A stretch of DNA of 64,000 nt from an uncultured Saprospiraceae bacterium (GTDB taxonomy: Bacteria; Bacteroidota; Bacteroidia; Chitinophagales; Saprospiraceae), in assembly GCA_938016265.1 (NCBI GenBank), contig CALLWB010000013.1:156244-220243 (forward strand), read 5' to 3'. Of this stretch, positions 26,800 through 35,979 are shown piece by piece. The stretch's first letter is position 1, and each line of letters starts with the position of its first letter. The notes below the pieces were generated by a model. The model saw nothing but the letters and a program-made list of their open reading frames with translations, had not been told where the DNA came from and made no database searches. The translations under genes were made by a program, and so were the position numbers.

Positions 26800-29700
26800 C
26801 TAGTTCTTAATAAATGTCTTATTCGTCTGGTAATCCCCTACCCGAATCCGAAGCGCATACATCCCTTTTGGCAAGTCTCCCGTATCCAACTGAAAGGAAT
26901 CAGCTCCGAGTGAAACCGTCTGCTCCAACACGCTCCGACCCATCAAATCAAAAATAGCAACACGACCCTCTTCAAAATCACCAACCACCTCCAACTCCAC
27001 TGTCAACTGACTAGGCGTTGGATTAGGATAGATTACAAAGTGAGAAAAAATACCTTTCCGACCTCCAGAAGCACTAGAATACTCCACCGTCAATTTGGGA
27101 GCACCACTGGCGCTTTTGTTTCTTGAAATAGCCGTCCGTTGACCAGTTCCTTCGATAACAAACCCCAGATGGCTGGAAGAACTAAAACCAGATTGATCCA
27201 CTAATTCTTGAACAACCGAGGTAAGATTTGGCGTCCGCTGTGCAGTACCCGCATCTCCTTCAGAGCCCCAAGGCGTCGGCGACCAGGAAACGCTAGCGTT
27301 CGTCTTTGGCAAATTGGTAACAAAATACTTAGTACTGCTAAAACCAGAAGGATTAGCAGCCTTCCAGCCTTTGATGCTAAGTGCAGTAGACTCACTATCC
27401 GCCTCGTCTACAGTAAACTGAATATAAGCGTTTTGAATGACAGCATCTGAAGGAAGACCAGAATTTCTAAACAATAAACCAACCTTTTGAGCGCTGCCAT
27501 TATCCTCCGTAAGCTCTAGATCAGAACTAGAAAAACTCATGTAACCATTAGAAGAATTTTGCTCCACATCATCATCTCCACTGGCAATCGAAACAGTGAT
27601 CGATTCATCTGTTGGTGTAGTTGGGCCGCCATCTTCATCAATTTCAATATAGAGAATAGCTGATTTCGAAGCATTCCCATTATAAGAATACCCATTTCTA
27701 GTACCCGAACCGGAGATTTGGAAAGCCATCGCGCTATTTGCAGAAAAACCCGATTGACCTTGCAGTTCTTGGATGATGCTAGTGATGTCCGCAGTTTCTT
27801 GATCCGCTCCATCATCTTCAGAGGACCAACCAGGTGGATTCCAGGAGACACTACTCGAAGTAGTTGACCGATTACTAATCAAGTAATTGATGCTTTGGTA
27901 AGAAGCAGGATTGGGACTTTTCTCCCCTTTTATGGTCAGATTTGCTAGGCCAGAACTAGACTCTTTTGCTGTAAACTTAATGTAGGCCTTGGTCACATTG
28001 TCTGTAGAGGAGAGCCCAACACTTGAAAAACGGATGCCAATCAATTGCGTTTGTTGTCCGCTCAGGTCTTTGGTCATTTCGAGGTCAGAACTGTTGAGGC
28101 TGACGTAGCCACCGCTTACATTTTGTTCTGCATCGTCATTGCCATCGCTGACCTGTACTTCAAGGACGACGCCTTCCGGTGGCTCCACTGTTCCATCCTT
28201 ATATCGAATACAAAGTTCAGGAGCATTACTAGCACTATAATTGTAAGAAGTTGCACTTCTTGTACCCTGATTTCCCTTCACCATCAGCACTAATGCACTG
28301 TTTTCAGAAAAACCGTTTTGATTGACGACCTCCTGGACAATAGATGAAAGATCTGGTGTTTTTTGCGCCGCTCCAGATTCACCTGTGGTTCCCCAAGAAG
28401 GCGGATTCCAGTCAACGGAAGTACTTGTTTCTATTCTGGCAGAGATATTTCCGTTTCCACCACTAAAATCTGTCGGGAAGGGGTTTTTTTCTCCAATTAT
28501 GGTTAATGGCGCGTAGGAGCTATTTGATTGTTTTGAGGTAAATTGAACGTAAGCTTCCAGTATTTCTGCACCTGGAGGAATACTTAAGTTGGTAAAACGA
28601 AGGCCCGTTTTTTGATAAATTCCACCATCATAAACCATCTCTAAATCAGAACTGAATGCTGAAACATATCCACCTGATAAATGTTCTTCCGCATCATCCA
28701 TACCAGTAGCAATTTTTCTACATACGGTCGTTTCTCCTCCGGGAGTTACAGGGCCACAATTTTCACCATAATCGTCCTTGATGATCGTAAAATTATCTCG
28801 AACCTGCCCATTTTCATTGATGAAGGTCAATTCCAGGCGATTGTCGTCTATTTCAAGGATGCCAGAGCCAAGTGCTTTCTCCCAATAATACATGGCATTG
28901 TGCTTGGACACATTGTTTACCTTACTGGAAGACCCGATCACAGAATACACTGCGCCTTCTGTACAAGTAATGTCTTTTAGGTAAGCCCCATCGGTATTTT
29001 CGTTCCCGCTCCCACTGTCTAAAATGAGGGATGGATTGTTCAAAATTTCTTCAGAAGTGCCATAGTGGCCGTTCAAAAAATAAGAACGTTCGTAGGAATG
29101 GCTGTGCCCGGTCATGACAAAATCAACTCCATGATCTTCTAGGATGGGAAGCACGTTTTCTCTCATTTTTCTGGATTGATATTCGCTTGAATTGTCGGTG
29201 TCGTGTGAACCTTTTGAGTACGGTGGATGATGCCAAAGTGCAATAATCCAGTCGGCTGTCGTATTTGCCAGATCACTTTCTATCCAATTGAGCATATCAC
29301 TTCCTGGATTATGGTTTCCTCTTGAGTTGATCACAATAAAATGCGCATTCCCATAATCATAAGAATAATATTTCTCATTGGAGGAAGCCATTCCACCAGC
29401 TTCTCCATTCTTTGGAAACGAAAAAATATCGATATACGGATCGCCGTTACTTGTATTTAAATCGTGGTTACCGATACAGGACCAGACGACGGATTTTCTA
29501 AGAATATCCTCGTACATATTTTCGAACATGGCGAGTTGATATTCGCTGTCGGTGCCGTTTTCGTAAGCATTGTCTCCTAGCATCAGGACCATGTCGGTGT
29601 GTTGATTTCCGGTGAGGTTGTAGTAGGCATCACGGACATCTCTTGGATCGTCGTTGTCTGGGAATTTTCCTGCATTTCCTGAATCTCCAAGCACCCATGC

Positions 29701-30060
29701 TCTGATGGGTTGCACGGTGCCGTGTGGTGGGGAGGTTTTGACATACATTTGGCTGTTGGGTGGCAGTAGTTGGCTGCTGCTTTTGCCGATGGTGTAGTAG
29801 TACTTGGTGTTCGGGTTTAAGTTTTGGAGGGTGTACTCGTGATCTGTTACGAAGTTGTTGATGGTTGGAGCGGCCTGCAGATTACTGAGGCTGGTGCCGT
29901 ACCATACTTGGGTGTTGGAAGCGGAACTGGTACGCCATTTTATGGTCACAGCAGTTGGTGTTCCTGTTTGGAGGTAAGGGCCCCTGACGAGGGATTGCCC
30001 AAGGGCGAAGTCGCTGAGCAAGAGTGCACAGACAACAATTACTAGAGTTGAAAATTTCAT
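26800..30060 (-). CDS. Secreted purple acid phosphatase-like protein with three repeat domains and T9SS signal
   Basis: The 1086-residue protein starts with a signal peptide (about 1-21) and a fibronectin-like N-terminal domain (RGPYLQTGTPTAVTIKW). The metallophosphoesterase domain has metal-binding motifs GDSG (Asp126), GDNAY (163-166), GNHD (197-200), WHHPPY (276-281) and GHSHSYER (318-325), the purple acid phosphatase set. Three homologous domains of about 170 residues follow (about 445-625, 630-805 and 815-1000). Each begins with DDAE/DDVE and SxGY(V/M)SxxSSDLE. Each contains SVxWxPxxW in the middle and an SVVQE/SIIQE helix. The last 80 residues are a T9SS sorting domain (FVIYPNPTPSQLTVELEV). 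It probably frees phosphate at the cell surface. The repeat domains look like beta-sandwiches and may bind carbohydrate; that is inference. Confidence 0.88.
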   Translation of the reverse strand: MKFSTLVIVVCALLLSDFALGQSLVRGPYLQTGTPTAVTIKWRTSSASNTQVWYGTSLSNLQAAPTINNFVTDHEYTLQNLNPNTKYYYTIGKSSSQLLPPNSQMYVKTSPPHGTVQPIRAWVLGDSGNAGKFPDNDDPRDVRDAYYNLTGNQHTDMVLMLGDNAYENGTDSEYQLAMFENMYEDILRKSVVWSCIGNHDLNTSNGDPYIDIFSFPKNGEAGGMASSNEKYYSYDYGNAHFIVINSRGNHNPGSDMLNWIESDLANTTADWIIALWHHPPYSKGSHDTDNSSEYQSRKMRENVLPILEDHGVDFVMTGHSHSYERSYFLNGHYGTSEEILNNPSLILDSGSGNENTDGAYLKDITCTEGAVYSVIGSSSKVNNVSKHNAMYYWEKALGSGILEIDDNRLELTFINENGQVRDNFTIIKDDYGENCGPVTPGGETTVCRKIATGMDDAEEHLSGGYVSAFSSDLEMVYDGGIYQKTGLRFTNLSIPPGAEILEAYVQFTSKQSNSSYAPLTIIGEKNPFPTDFSGGNGNISARIETSTSVDWNPPSWGTTGESGAAQKTPDLSSIVQEVVNQNGFSENSALVLMVKGNQGTRSATSYNYSASNAPELCIRYKDGTVEPPEGVVLEVQVSDGNDDAEQNVSGGYVSLNSSDLEMTKDLSGQQTQLIGIRFSSVGLSSTDNVTKAYIKFTAKESSSGLANLTIKGEKSPNPASYQSINYLISNRSTTSSSVSWNPPGWSSEDDGADQETADITSIIQELQGQSGFSANSAMAFQISGSGTRNGYSYNGNASKSAILYIEIDEDGGPTTPTDESITVSIASGDDDVEQNSSNGYMSFSSSDLELTEDNGSAQKVGLLFRNSGLPSDAVIQNAYIQFTVDEADSESTALSIKGWKAANPSGFSSTKYFVTNLPKTNASVSWSPTPWGSEGDAGTAQRTPNLTSVVQELVDQSGFSSSSHLGFVIEGTGQRTAISRNKSASGAPKLTVEYSSASGGRKGIFSHFVIYPNPTPSQLTVELEVVGDFEEGRVAIFDLMGRSVLEQTVSLGADSFQLDTGDLPKGMYALRIRVGDYQTNKTFIKN

Positions 30061-30297
30061 AGTCCTATTTTATTGAGTTGAGGAAAGGGCAGACTGCTGG
30101 ACGCAATTTCTCCTCCTTCTCCGCTGTCAATCAAGGGAGGTGGATAAAGAATTTGGTAGCATTTCTGCTAGAAAATAGGCTATATGTGAAGAATTCAGCG
30201 AAAGCCAAATCCATCAGGTTTTGTGCATTCCTGATATATAAAACTAATAATTATTTTTATGGGATTCTAATTTTTATGATTGTTTTAGGAATGTTCT

Positions 30298-30305
30298 TAT
30301 TTTTG
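30298..30305 (+). promoter_or_regulatory. Putative -7 element for DUF4287 gene
   Basis: TATTTTTG matches TAnnTTTG and gives a leader of about 18 nt before the ATG at 30330. The surrounding 270-bp gap is AT-rich with no other recognisable element. Confidence 0.4.
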
Positions 30306-30329
30306 TGAATAGGTCGGAAACTATAAATT

Positions 30330-30872
30330 ATGGAAAAAGCACTACAAACAATGATTGACAATATGCCTGAAAAAACAGGCAAATCATTAGAAGAATGGAA
30401 AGCGATCTTAAAAGAAAAAGGATTCGAAAAACATGGTGTAGCAGTAAAATACCTAAAAACAGAGCAGGGTGTTACGCACGGTTTTGCGAATACCATCGTC
30501 ACGCTTTCAAAAGAAGAAAATAAAGCACCTGATGACCTGGTGACTCTGCAATACAAAGGAAAAGAACAACTATTCCCCATCTACCAAAAACTAATCGAAG
30601 TAGCCAAATCTCTAGGATCAGATGTCATAATTACTCCCAAAAAAGGCAGTGTTAGCATTATTCGTAAGAAACAGTTTTTCCTTATAAAACCCGCCACCAA
30701 GACCCGAATAGACTTGGGACTTAAACTAAAAGGAACGGAAATAACTGACCGACTAGAAAATTCAGGCCCATTCGGCACCATGTGCACCCACCGCGTAAAA
30801 CTTACCGACGTCAGTGAAGTAGATAAAGAGTTGATCGGCTGGCTGGAAGAGGCCTATTCCAAGGCAATGTGA
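30330..30872 (+). CDS. DUF4287 and DUF5655 domain protein
   Basis: This 180-residue cytoplasmic protein has two parts. Residues 1-65 match DUF4287 (TGKSLEEWKAILKEKG, then GVTHGFANTIV). The rest (about 75-178) matches DUF5655 (VTLQYKGKEQLFPIYQKLI, then KKQFFLIKPATKTRIDLGL). Both are small conserved domains without established activity. The second is sometimes fused to transport or DNA-linked proteins. It is monocistronic. Confidence 0.75.
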   Translation: MEKALQTMIDNMPEKTGKSLEEWKAILKEKGFEKHGVAVKYLKTEQGVTHGFANTIVTLSKEENKAPDDLVTLQYKGKEQLFPIYQKLIEVAKSLGSDVIITPKKGSVSIIRKKQFFLIKPATKTRIDLGLKLKGTEITDRLENSGPFGTMCTHRVKLTDVSEVDKELIGWLEEAYSKAM

Positions 30873-31056
30873 TTGTTTTACTTAATTAATTGATGGACTA
30901 AACAATGAAAAAAAGAGCCGCTAATTTCTCATTGAGCTAACTGCTTGCACTTTCAACTTAAAATGTTAAGTAAATATTAAACCCGCGTTCCCTTCATACT
31001 ATTCCATTTAATAAAGCAGTTTTAAAAAAATATGGTGCAGCTTTTGATTAGCAGTT

Positions 31057-31072
31057 ACCAGTACAAACTGGT
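31057..31072. promoter_or_regulatory. Short inverted repeat upstream of lipase gene
   Basis: ACCAGT-ACAA-ACTGGT (31057-31072), with flanking GTT/AAC bases extending the symmetry imperfectly. It lies about 45 bp before the lipase ATG, a plausible operator position. Confidence 0.3.
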
Positions 31073-31115
31073 TAACGTTTAGAAAACACCAATTTTATTA
31101 CAAAACACGCCAAAG

Positions 31116-32288
31116 ATGAGACTACTGCTCCTCGTTTTTTTGCTAAGTATTTCGATCAATACGTTTGCTCAATTTGCAAATGGATTTGATAAACAAGAAG
31201 TCAAATCGCTAATCGCCCTTTGCAACAGCTACACGTTCGAAGACCTCTATCAATCCGATAGCCGCATACTCCCTAAAGACTATAGCAAAGTTTTTACTTC
31301 TGAAGTCATTGGTATGGACAACAGATTTCAAGTCTACGAAAAAAACAAGGTCGGCGTGATCAATTTCAGAGGATCCACAGACAAAATGAGCAGCTGGGTG
31401 GAAAACATCTACTCTGCCATGATCCCTGCAATAGGGACCATCCAACTCAATGAATTAGATATCCCCTATCGCTTTGCAACTGACAGTAGCGCAAATGTGC
31501 ATTCGGGGTACGCACTCGCTGTGTTGACCATGAGTCCAACAATTTTAGAGCAAATCAAACTACTCAACAACAAAGGAATATATCATATCCTAATCACAGG
31601 ACATAGTCAGGGAGGTGCTTTGGCCAATTTGACCCGTGCTTATCTGGAACATCTTCCTGCTGGCCTACTGTCTTCCCAAAATTCATATAAAACTTATGCT
31701 TTCGCGAATCCGATGGTTGGAAACAAAGAGTTTGCTACAGAATACAATCAACTATTCAGCGAAAATCAAACAAGTTTCAGCATTATCAATACAGAAGATG
31801 TGGTTCCTTATATGCCAATGCATTATCAGGAAGAAGGGAAGGTTTTTACTATTAAACGATTTCAAAATTGGTTTTCCGGGGAGGAGGAGTTCAGCTTTGC
31901 AAGTTTAGGAAAGGATCTGTTTTTAAGGAAATTTGAACGTGGCGTAACAAGTTATATCAACGGCTCTAACAAACTTATTGAAAAAGGCGTTTCCACTGCT
32001 TACGGCTCTATAGATATGCCAGAATATTCAAGAGACATCAATTATTATCAAGTTGGGAATGTTATCGAGTTAGCCCCATTTGTTTATCCAAACATCGTTC
32101 GTCCAACATCTGACTTGTCTGAAAAGGAATTAGAAAAACTAGCGCTGGATGCTAATGCGAAATTTTACAAAAAAGAACCGAACTACTATCAGCACAAACC
32201 TTACAACTATTACGTCGGCATATTAAAGGTGTATTTCCCAGGAGAATATAAAAATTTGTCCATCAAATACTTACCAGAAAATTTATGA
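31116..32288 (+). CDS. Secreted class 3 lipase-family protein
   Basis: This 390-residue protein has a signal peptide (1-19, ending FAQ). The lipase fold resembles fungal class 3 lipases: VGVINFRGSTDKMSSWVENI with the oxyanion-hole segment, VHSGYALAVL, then the nucleophile elbow GHSQGGALANL. FANPMVGNKEF follows, and INTEDVVPYMP contains the likely catalytic Asp. The catalytic His is probably in the C-terminal third, near the YYQHKPYNYY segment. The substrate (lipid or ester) is unknown. It is convergent with the TonB-dependent receptor gene. Confidence 0.8.
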   Translation: MRLLLLVFLLSISINTFAQFANGFDKQEVKSLIALCNSYTFEDLYQSDSRILPKDYSKVFTSEVIGMDNRFQVYEKNKVGVINFRGSTDKMSSWVENIYSAMIPAIGTIQLNELDIPYRFATDSSANVHSGYALAVLTMSPTILEQIKLLNNKGIYHILITGHSQGGALANLTRAYLEHLPAGLLSSQNSYKTYAFANPMVGNKEFATEYNQLFSENQTSFSIINTEDVVPYMPMHYQEEGKVFTIKRFQNWFSGEEEFSFASLGKDLFLRKFERGVTSYINGSNKLIEKGVSTAYGSIDMPEYSRDINYYQVGNVIELAPFVYPNIVRPTSDLSEKELEKLALDANAKFYKKEPNYYQHKPYNYYVGILKVYFPGEYKNLSIKYLPENL

Positions 32289-32383
32289 AAATGTTGTACT
32301 ACTTTGTAGGAGTTACTAATTATCAGTAACACTGATCTTTAGGCCAGGGACCATAAACTAATTATTTTGGGTGTTACTACTAG

Positions 32384-34768
32384 CTAAAAAGCCACCACTG
32401 TCCCAATCGTAGGCAGCACCGTCCCGTTTGAAACTTCTAAAAACTTCATTCTATAGTTGCCTGGACTAGCAGGATCCACAACAGCATTGCCACTATCATC
32501 CCGATCCAAAACCAGAACATCTGTGGTTGTTTTATTGCTGTAAACATTCTGAATGTCCAAGTAGATATTCAGGCTCCACTTTTTGAAAAACACTTTTTTG
32601 TCCACTCGAATATCCAAGGAGTTATTAGCCTTAGCTCGCTTGGTATTTAACAAATCGAAGTCTGGAAATCCTTGATTGAAAATGTCCCAATTGGTGACTA
32701 AAGAAGATCGCTCTACATCGATCGGCGTAAACGGTAATCCAGTCTGGGACCGCCAACTCAATCCAACTTCCCAATTTTTCTTAAACCGTTTGCCCCCCGT
32801 TAAGTTGACAATATGTCGGCTATCCCAGGAAGAGGCCACAAAATCGCCGCGCTTATCTTCAAACTGACTCCAGCCAAGTGTATAAGAAGCAAGACCATAA
32901 AATCCTTTAAACAGGCGCTGTTGAAGCAATAATTCCATCCCGTAGGCACGACCAGCTTTGTCGGAAACAGCAGGTTCATTGCCAATCACCCCAAAATCTC
33001 CTCCTTGGTTGGCCATATTCACACTATCCCGTGTCAAGAATGGATAATTGTCATACAGTTTGTAAAAACCTTCTACTGTAATTTTCGAATTTGCAGAAGA
33101 ATTGTACTCTAAACCAGCAACGAAATGCGTGTTTTGAATGTAGGATACATTATTAATTTTATTGATGAATTGATCGTTGGCGTCCTTGAAGCCCATCACG
33201 GTATATGGAGGCAATTGATAGTATATGCCAGTATTAAAATTGACAGAAAATTTTTCATGAAAGGCATAGGACATAGACACTCTTGGAGACAATTGCTTAA
33301 ACAGATTGCTCATGTCGTCAGAAAAACTGTTCCCGTCTGCACGTATCCCAACAGAAAGTGCCAATCGCTCCTTTAGAAATTTACGACTCACCTGACCAAA
33401 AAAACCGTATTTACTAAAATTGAATTCTGAACTATAATCGATCACCACTGGCCCAAATGGTGTCGCAAAAGAGGCTTCAGTAAAGTTGTTATATTTTGCA
33501 AATTCATAGTTGACACCGTAGTTGATCTTGAAATCATTGATTCGGAGCGTATTTTCAATCCGTAGTTTATTTTCAATCTCTTGAGATTGGTAGTCCAGAG
33601 ACTTGTTTTCCTGGGTTTGATTGTTGTTGTCGAAGTACTTTGCTGCTTCATTATTGAGCATATTTCTACTTAGTACGAAGGTCCAGTATCCTTTATCTTG
33701 AAAATGCTTGTATACCAGGCCTGTCGTGTAGTTCCATTGTCCATTGACAGGCAGATTTTCAAGGAGATAGCGTTGTTCTTCGGTCTCATTTGCTGCTAGG
33801 TTGAGGGTGAACCGATCGATCGCACCTAAGCCAATAAACGTGAGTTCATTTTTTTGATCAAACTTCACTTTTACTTTTGTTTGGAAATCGATATAGTTCG
33901 GTAAAAAGGGCAATTCCAATGCCTTAAACAGCAACTGCAAATAAGACTGTCTAGCAGAGAAAAGAAAGGTGGTTTTTTTACCTAAAGGACCTTCCAGGGT
34001 CAATCCCGCGTCACTTGATCCCAAGGTGGCCGTAAACCCAAGCCGATCATTCCGACCATCCTTCTGCTTGAAATTGAAGACCGAACTCAGGCTATTCCCT
34101 CGATTTGCAGGAAACGCCCCACTAAAAAAATCGACTTCTCGTACAAAGTCCACATTGATCATTCCCACTGGTCCACCGGATGCTCCTTGCGTGGCAAAGT
34201 GATTGATATTTGGCACCTCGACATCATCCAAATAAAACCGATTTTCGTTGGGTGCGCCCCCTCGTATCAGTAAGTCATTTCTGAAGGAGGCTGTTGTTGT
34301 GACGCCAGGCAGGGATTGTACTACTTTGGAAATATCCCTATTGCCGCCAGGGTTTCTTTGTATTTCTGCTACACCGATGGTGCGCAAGGAGACCGGACTT
34401 TCTTCTGTTTTATTGAATGGGGATGCTTTGACGACGACCTCATCGAGCAGCTCTGAGGACTCATTCATGGCAACGTCAATTCTGGCTGGTTTGGAATTGG
34501 ATACTTGTATTTCATATATTAATTTATCGTCAAATCCGACATACGTTATTTGCAAATTGTACAAACCGGGTTCCATCGCACTGATGGAGTAATTTCCATT
34601 TTCGTCGGTGGTGGCTCCCAGGGAAGTTCCTTCAACGACCACATTGGCAAACATGACCGCCTCATTGTTTATTGAGTTGTATACCCTTCCAGTAATAATG
34701 CCGCTTTGCGCGAATAACTGGTTGATTCCTAGTAATCCGAACACTAAAAGTAAGTACCTAATCTGCAT
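32384..34768 (-). CDS. TonB-dependent receptor with CarboxypepD_reg-like domain
   Basis: The 794-residue outer-membrane receptor takes up a substrate with energy from TonB-ExbBD. After a signal peptide (1-20, ending FAQ) comes a carboxypeptidase-regulatory-like beta-sandwich (GIITGRVYNSINNEAVMFAN to about residue 90), typical of Bacteroidota receptors. The plug domain starts near 130 and includes GGNRDISKVVQSLPGV, LLIRGGAPNENRFYLDDVEV and NINHFATQG. The remainder is a long beta-barrel. It lacks the SusD-type partner usually paired with SusC receptors, so it is not an obvious Sus system. The substrate is not predictable from sequence. Confidence 0.9.
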   Translation of the reverse strand: MQIRYLLLVFGLLGINQLFAQSGIITGRVYNSINNEAVMFANVVVEGTSLGATTDENGNYSISAMEPGLYNLQITYVGFDDKLIYEIQVSNSKPARIDVAMNESSELLDEVVVKASPFNKTEESPVSLRTIGVAEIQRNPGGNRDISKVVQSLPGVTTTASFRNDLLIRGGAPNENRFYLDDVEVPNINHFATQGASGGPVGMINVDFVREVDFFSGAFPANRGNSLSSVFNFKQKDGRNDRLGFTATLGSSDAGLTLEGPLGKKTTFLFSARQSYLQLLFKALELPFLPNYIDFQTKVKVKFDQKNELTFIGLGAIDRFTLNLAANETEEQRYLLENLPVNGQWNYTTGLVYKHFQDKGYWTFVLSRNMLNNEAAKYFDNNNQTQENKSLDYQSQEIENKLRIENTLRINDFKINYGVNYEFAKYNNFTEASFATPFGPVVIDYSSEFNFSKYGFFGQVSRKFLKERLALSVGIRADGNSFSDDMSNLFKQLSPRVSMSYAFHEKFSVNFNTGIYYQLPPYTVMGFKDANDQFINKINNVSYIQNTHFVAGLEYNSSANSKITVEGFYKLYDNYPFLTRDSVNMANQGGDFGVIGNEPAVSDKAGRAYGMELLLQQRLFKGFYGLASYTLGWSQFEDKRGDFVASSWDSRHIVNLTGGKRFKKNWEVGLSWRSQTGLPFTPIDVERSSLVTNWDIFNQGFPDFDLLNTKRAKANNSLDIRVDKKVFFKKWSLNIYLDIQNVYSNKTTTDVLVLDRDDSGNAVVDPASPGNYRMKFLEVSNGTVLPTIGTVVAF

Positions 34769-34865
34769 ATATAATTGTTTAATGAAAGGGAAACAACAAA
34801 GACGGTGATTTGTTTTAATAAAATTGCTAGGAAATTATTTGTGCTAAAAACTATCGATTTGCAGG

Positions 34866-35966
34866 TTATGATTCTTCCTGAAACTGATCAAGATTTTCAA
34901 GGAATTCCCTTTCGTTGTAGTCTTGATTTTCTTCGTCGTTGGTTGGTGAATCGGATTGGGTATCTAGGATTTCCATTGGGCCATCGGAGGTTGGAGGATT
35001 GTTGTCTGCTAAGTTGGTAGATGCTGTATTTGTCGATTCAGTGCTGGCGACTGGGGTCATTCCTTCAATTTCAAGGGGCTTTTCTTGTTTTCTGGATTTT
35101 AGAACTACGGCATCGTACATAGCAGAAATACTAGCAAGATTCATCAATTTGGTCCCAATTCTAAGGAAAATAAAGAGTTGCTGAATGATGAACATAACAA
35201 CAATTGTCGTCTTTGAAATCATACCAATCTGTCGGCCTAGGAAGACATACAAGGCAAACAGTCCTACAAAAGTCAGTAAATTAAGCAGATATAGCGGATA
35301 GGTTTTGAAAAAGTGACGGACGACAAATTTTGTGCTTTCCCAGGTTTCTTTTAGTACAGAAAACTGATTCTTTTTTACTAATCGGACTTTTGTGTAGTCG
35401 GATATCATTCCAAAAAAGGAGGCCAAAAGAACATGTATTCCTACAGCAAAAGCGCCTGCCTTATAAAAAGTTCGTTCATCATTTATCCCATCAAATCCTT
35501 TTCCAAAAAACTCCCCTAACGGATAATAAATTAGCAAAGCCACCAACACCTGAATGACCGTAAACAAAAGGAAAACCCTCAATACTCGCCAAAAATTAGT
35601 AGTACACCCAGACCAAAATCGCTGCCTACTAAATTTCTCACTAAGCAAATCATACGTCTGCAAAATACCTCCAGTCAAAAAGATATACAGCAACACAAAA
35701 AACACCGTAAATCCTTTGAATTGACCAATAACAGCACTCATCTTTTTACCATGTGCATGAAGGAAATCATCCACTACCGTATGATCATAACCAGGAAGCA
35801 ACTTAGGAAGCTCCAGCGAATTGCCAATCGATTGATCCATGACATCAAAGAACGGTATGGTAAGCAATACCGCAAAAACCAAAGTGACGAAGTAGAGCAG
35901 TAACCACATTCTTAAACGTCGTACCGTGTTCCAAATTCCAACAAAATATCCTACAAGAAAATTCAT
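34866..35966 (-). CDS. Polytopic inner-membrane protein downstream of M1 peptidase
   Basis: This 366-residue protein has about six hydrophobic segments (starting near residues 22, 83, 131, 171, 224 and 253) and a soluble C-terminal tail of about 75 residues rich in Thr, Ser and Asp/Glu. No family is recognised with certainty. It starts 13 bp after the M1 peptidase stop on the same strand, so it is probably cotranscribed with it. Function unknown. Confidence 0.65.
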   Translation of the reverse strand: MNFLVGYFVGIWNTVRRLRMWLLLYFVTLVFAVLLTIPFFDVMDQSIGNSLELPKLLPGYDHTVVDDFLHAHGKKMSAVIGQFKGFTVFFVLLYIFLTGGILQTYDLLSEKFSRQRFWSGCTTNFWRVLRVFLLFTVIQVLVALLIYYPLGEFFGKGFDGINDERTFYKAGAFAVGIHVLLASFFGMISDYTKVRLVKKNQFSVLKETWESTKFVVRHFFKTYPLYLLNLLTFVGLFALYVFLGRQIGMISKTTIVVMFIIQQLFIFLRIGTKLMNLASISAMYDAVVLKSRKQEKPLEIEGMTPVASTESTNTASTNLADNNPPTSDGPMEILDTQSDSPTNDEENQDYNEREFLENLDQFQEES

Positions 35967-35979
35967 ATAGTTTTGTTTC

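Noticed and set aside
32312..32330. Inverted repeat GTTACT / AGTAAC as a terminator between lipase and TonB receptor genes
   Set aside because: Only 6-bp arms and no T-run after the hairpin; insufficient for a terminator call.
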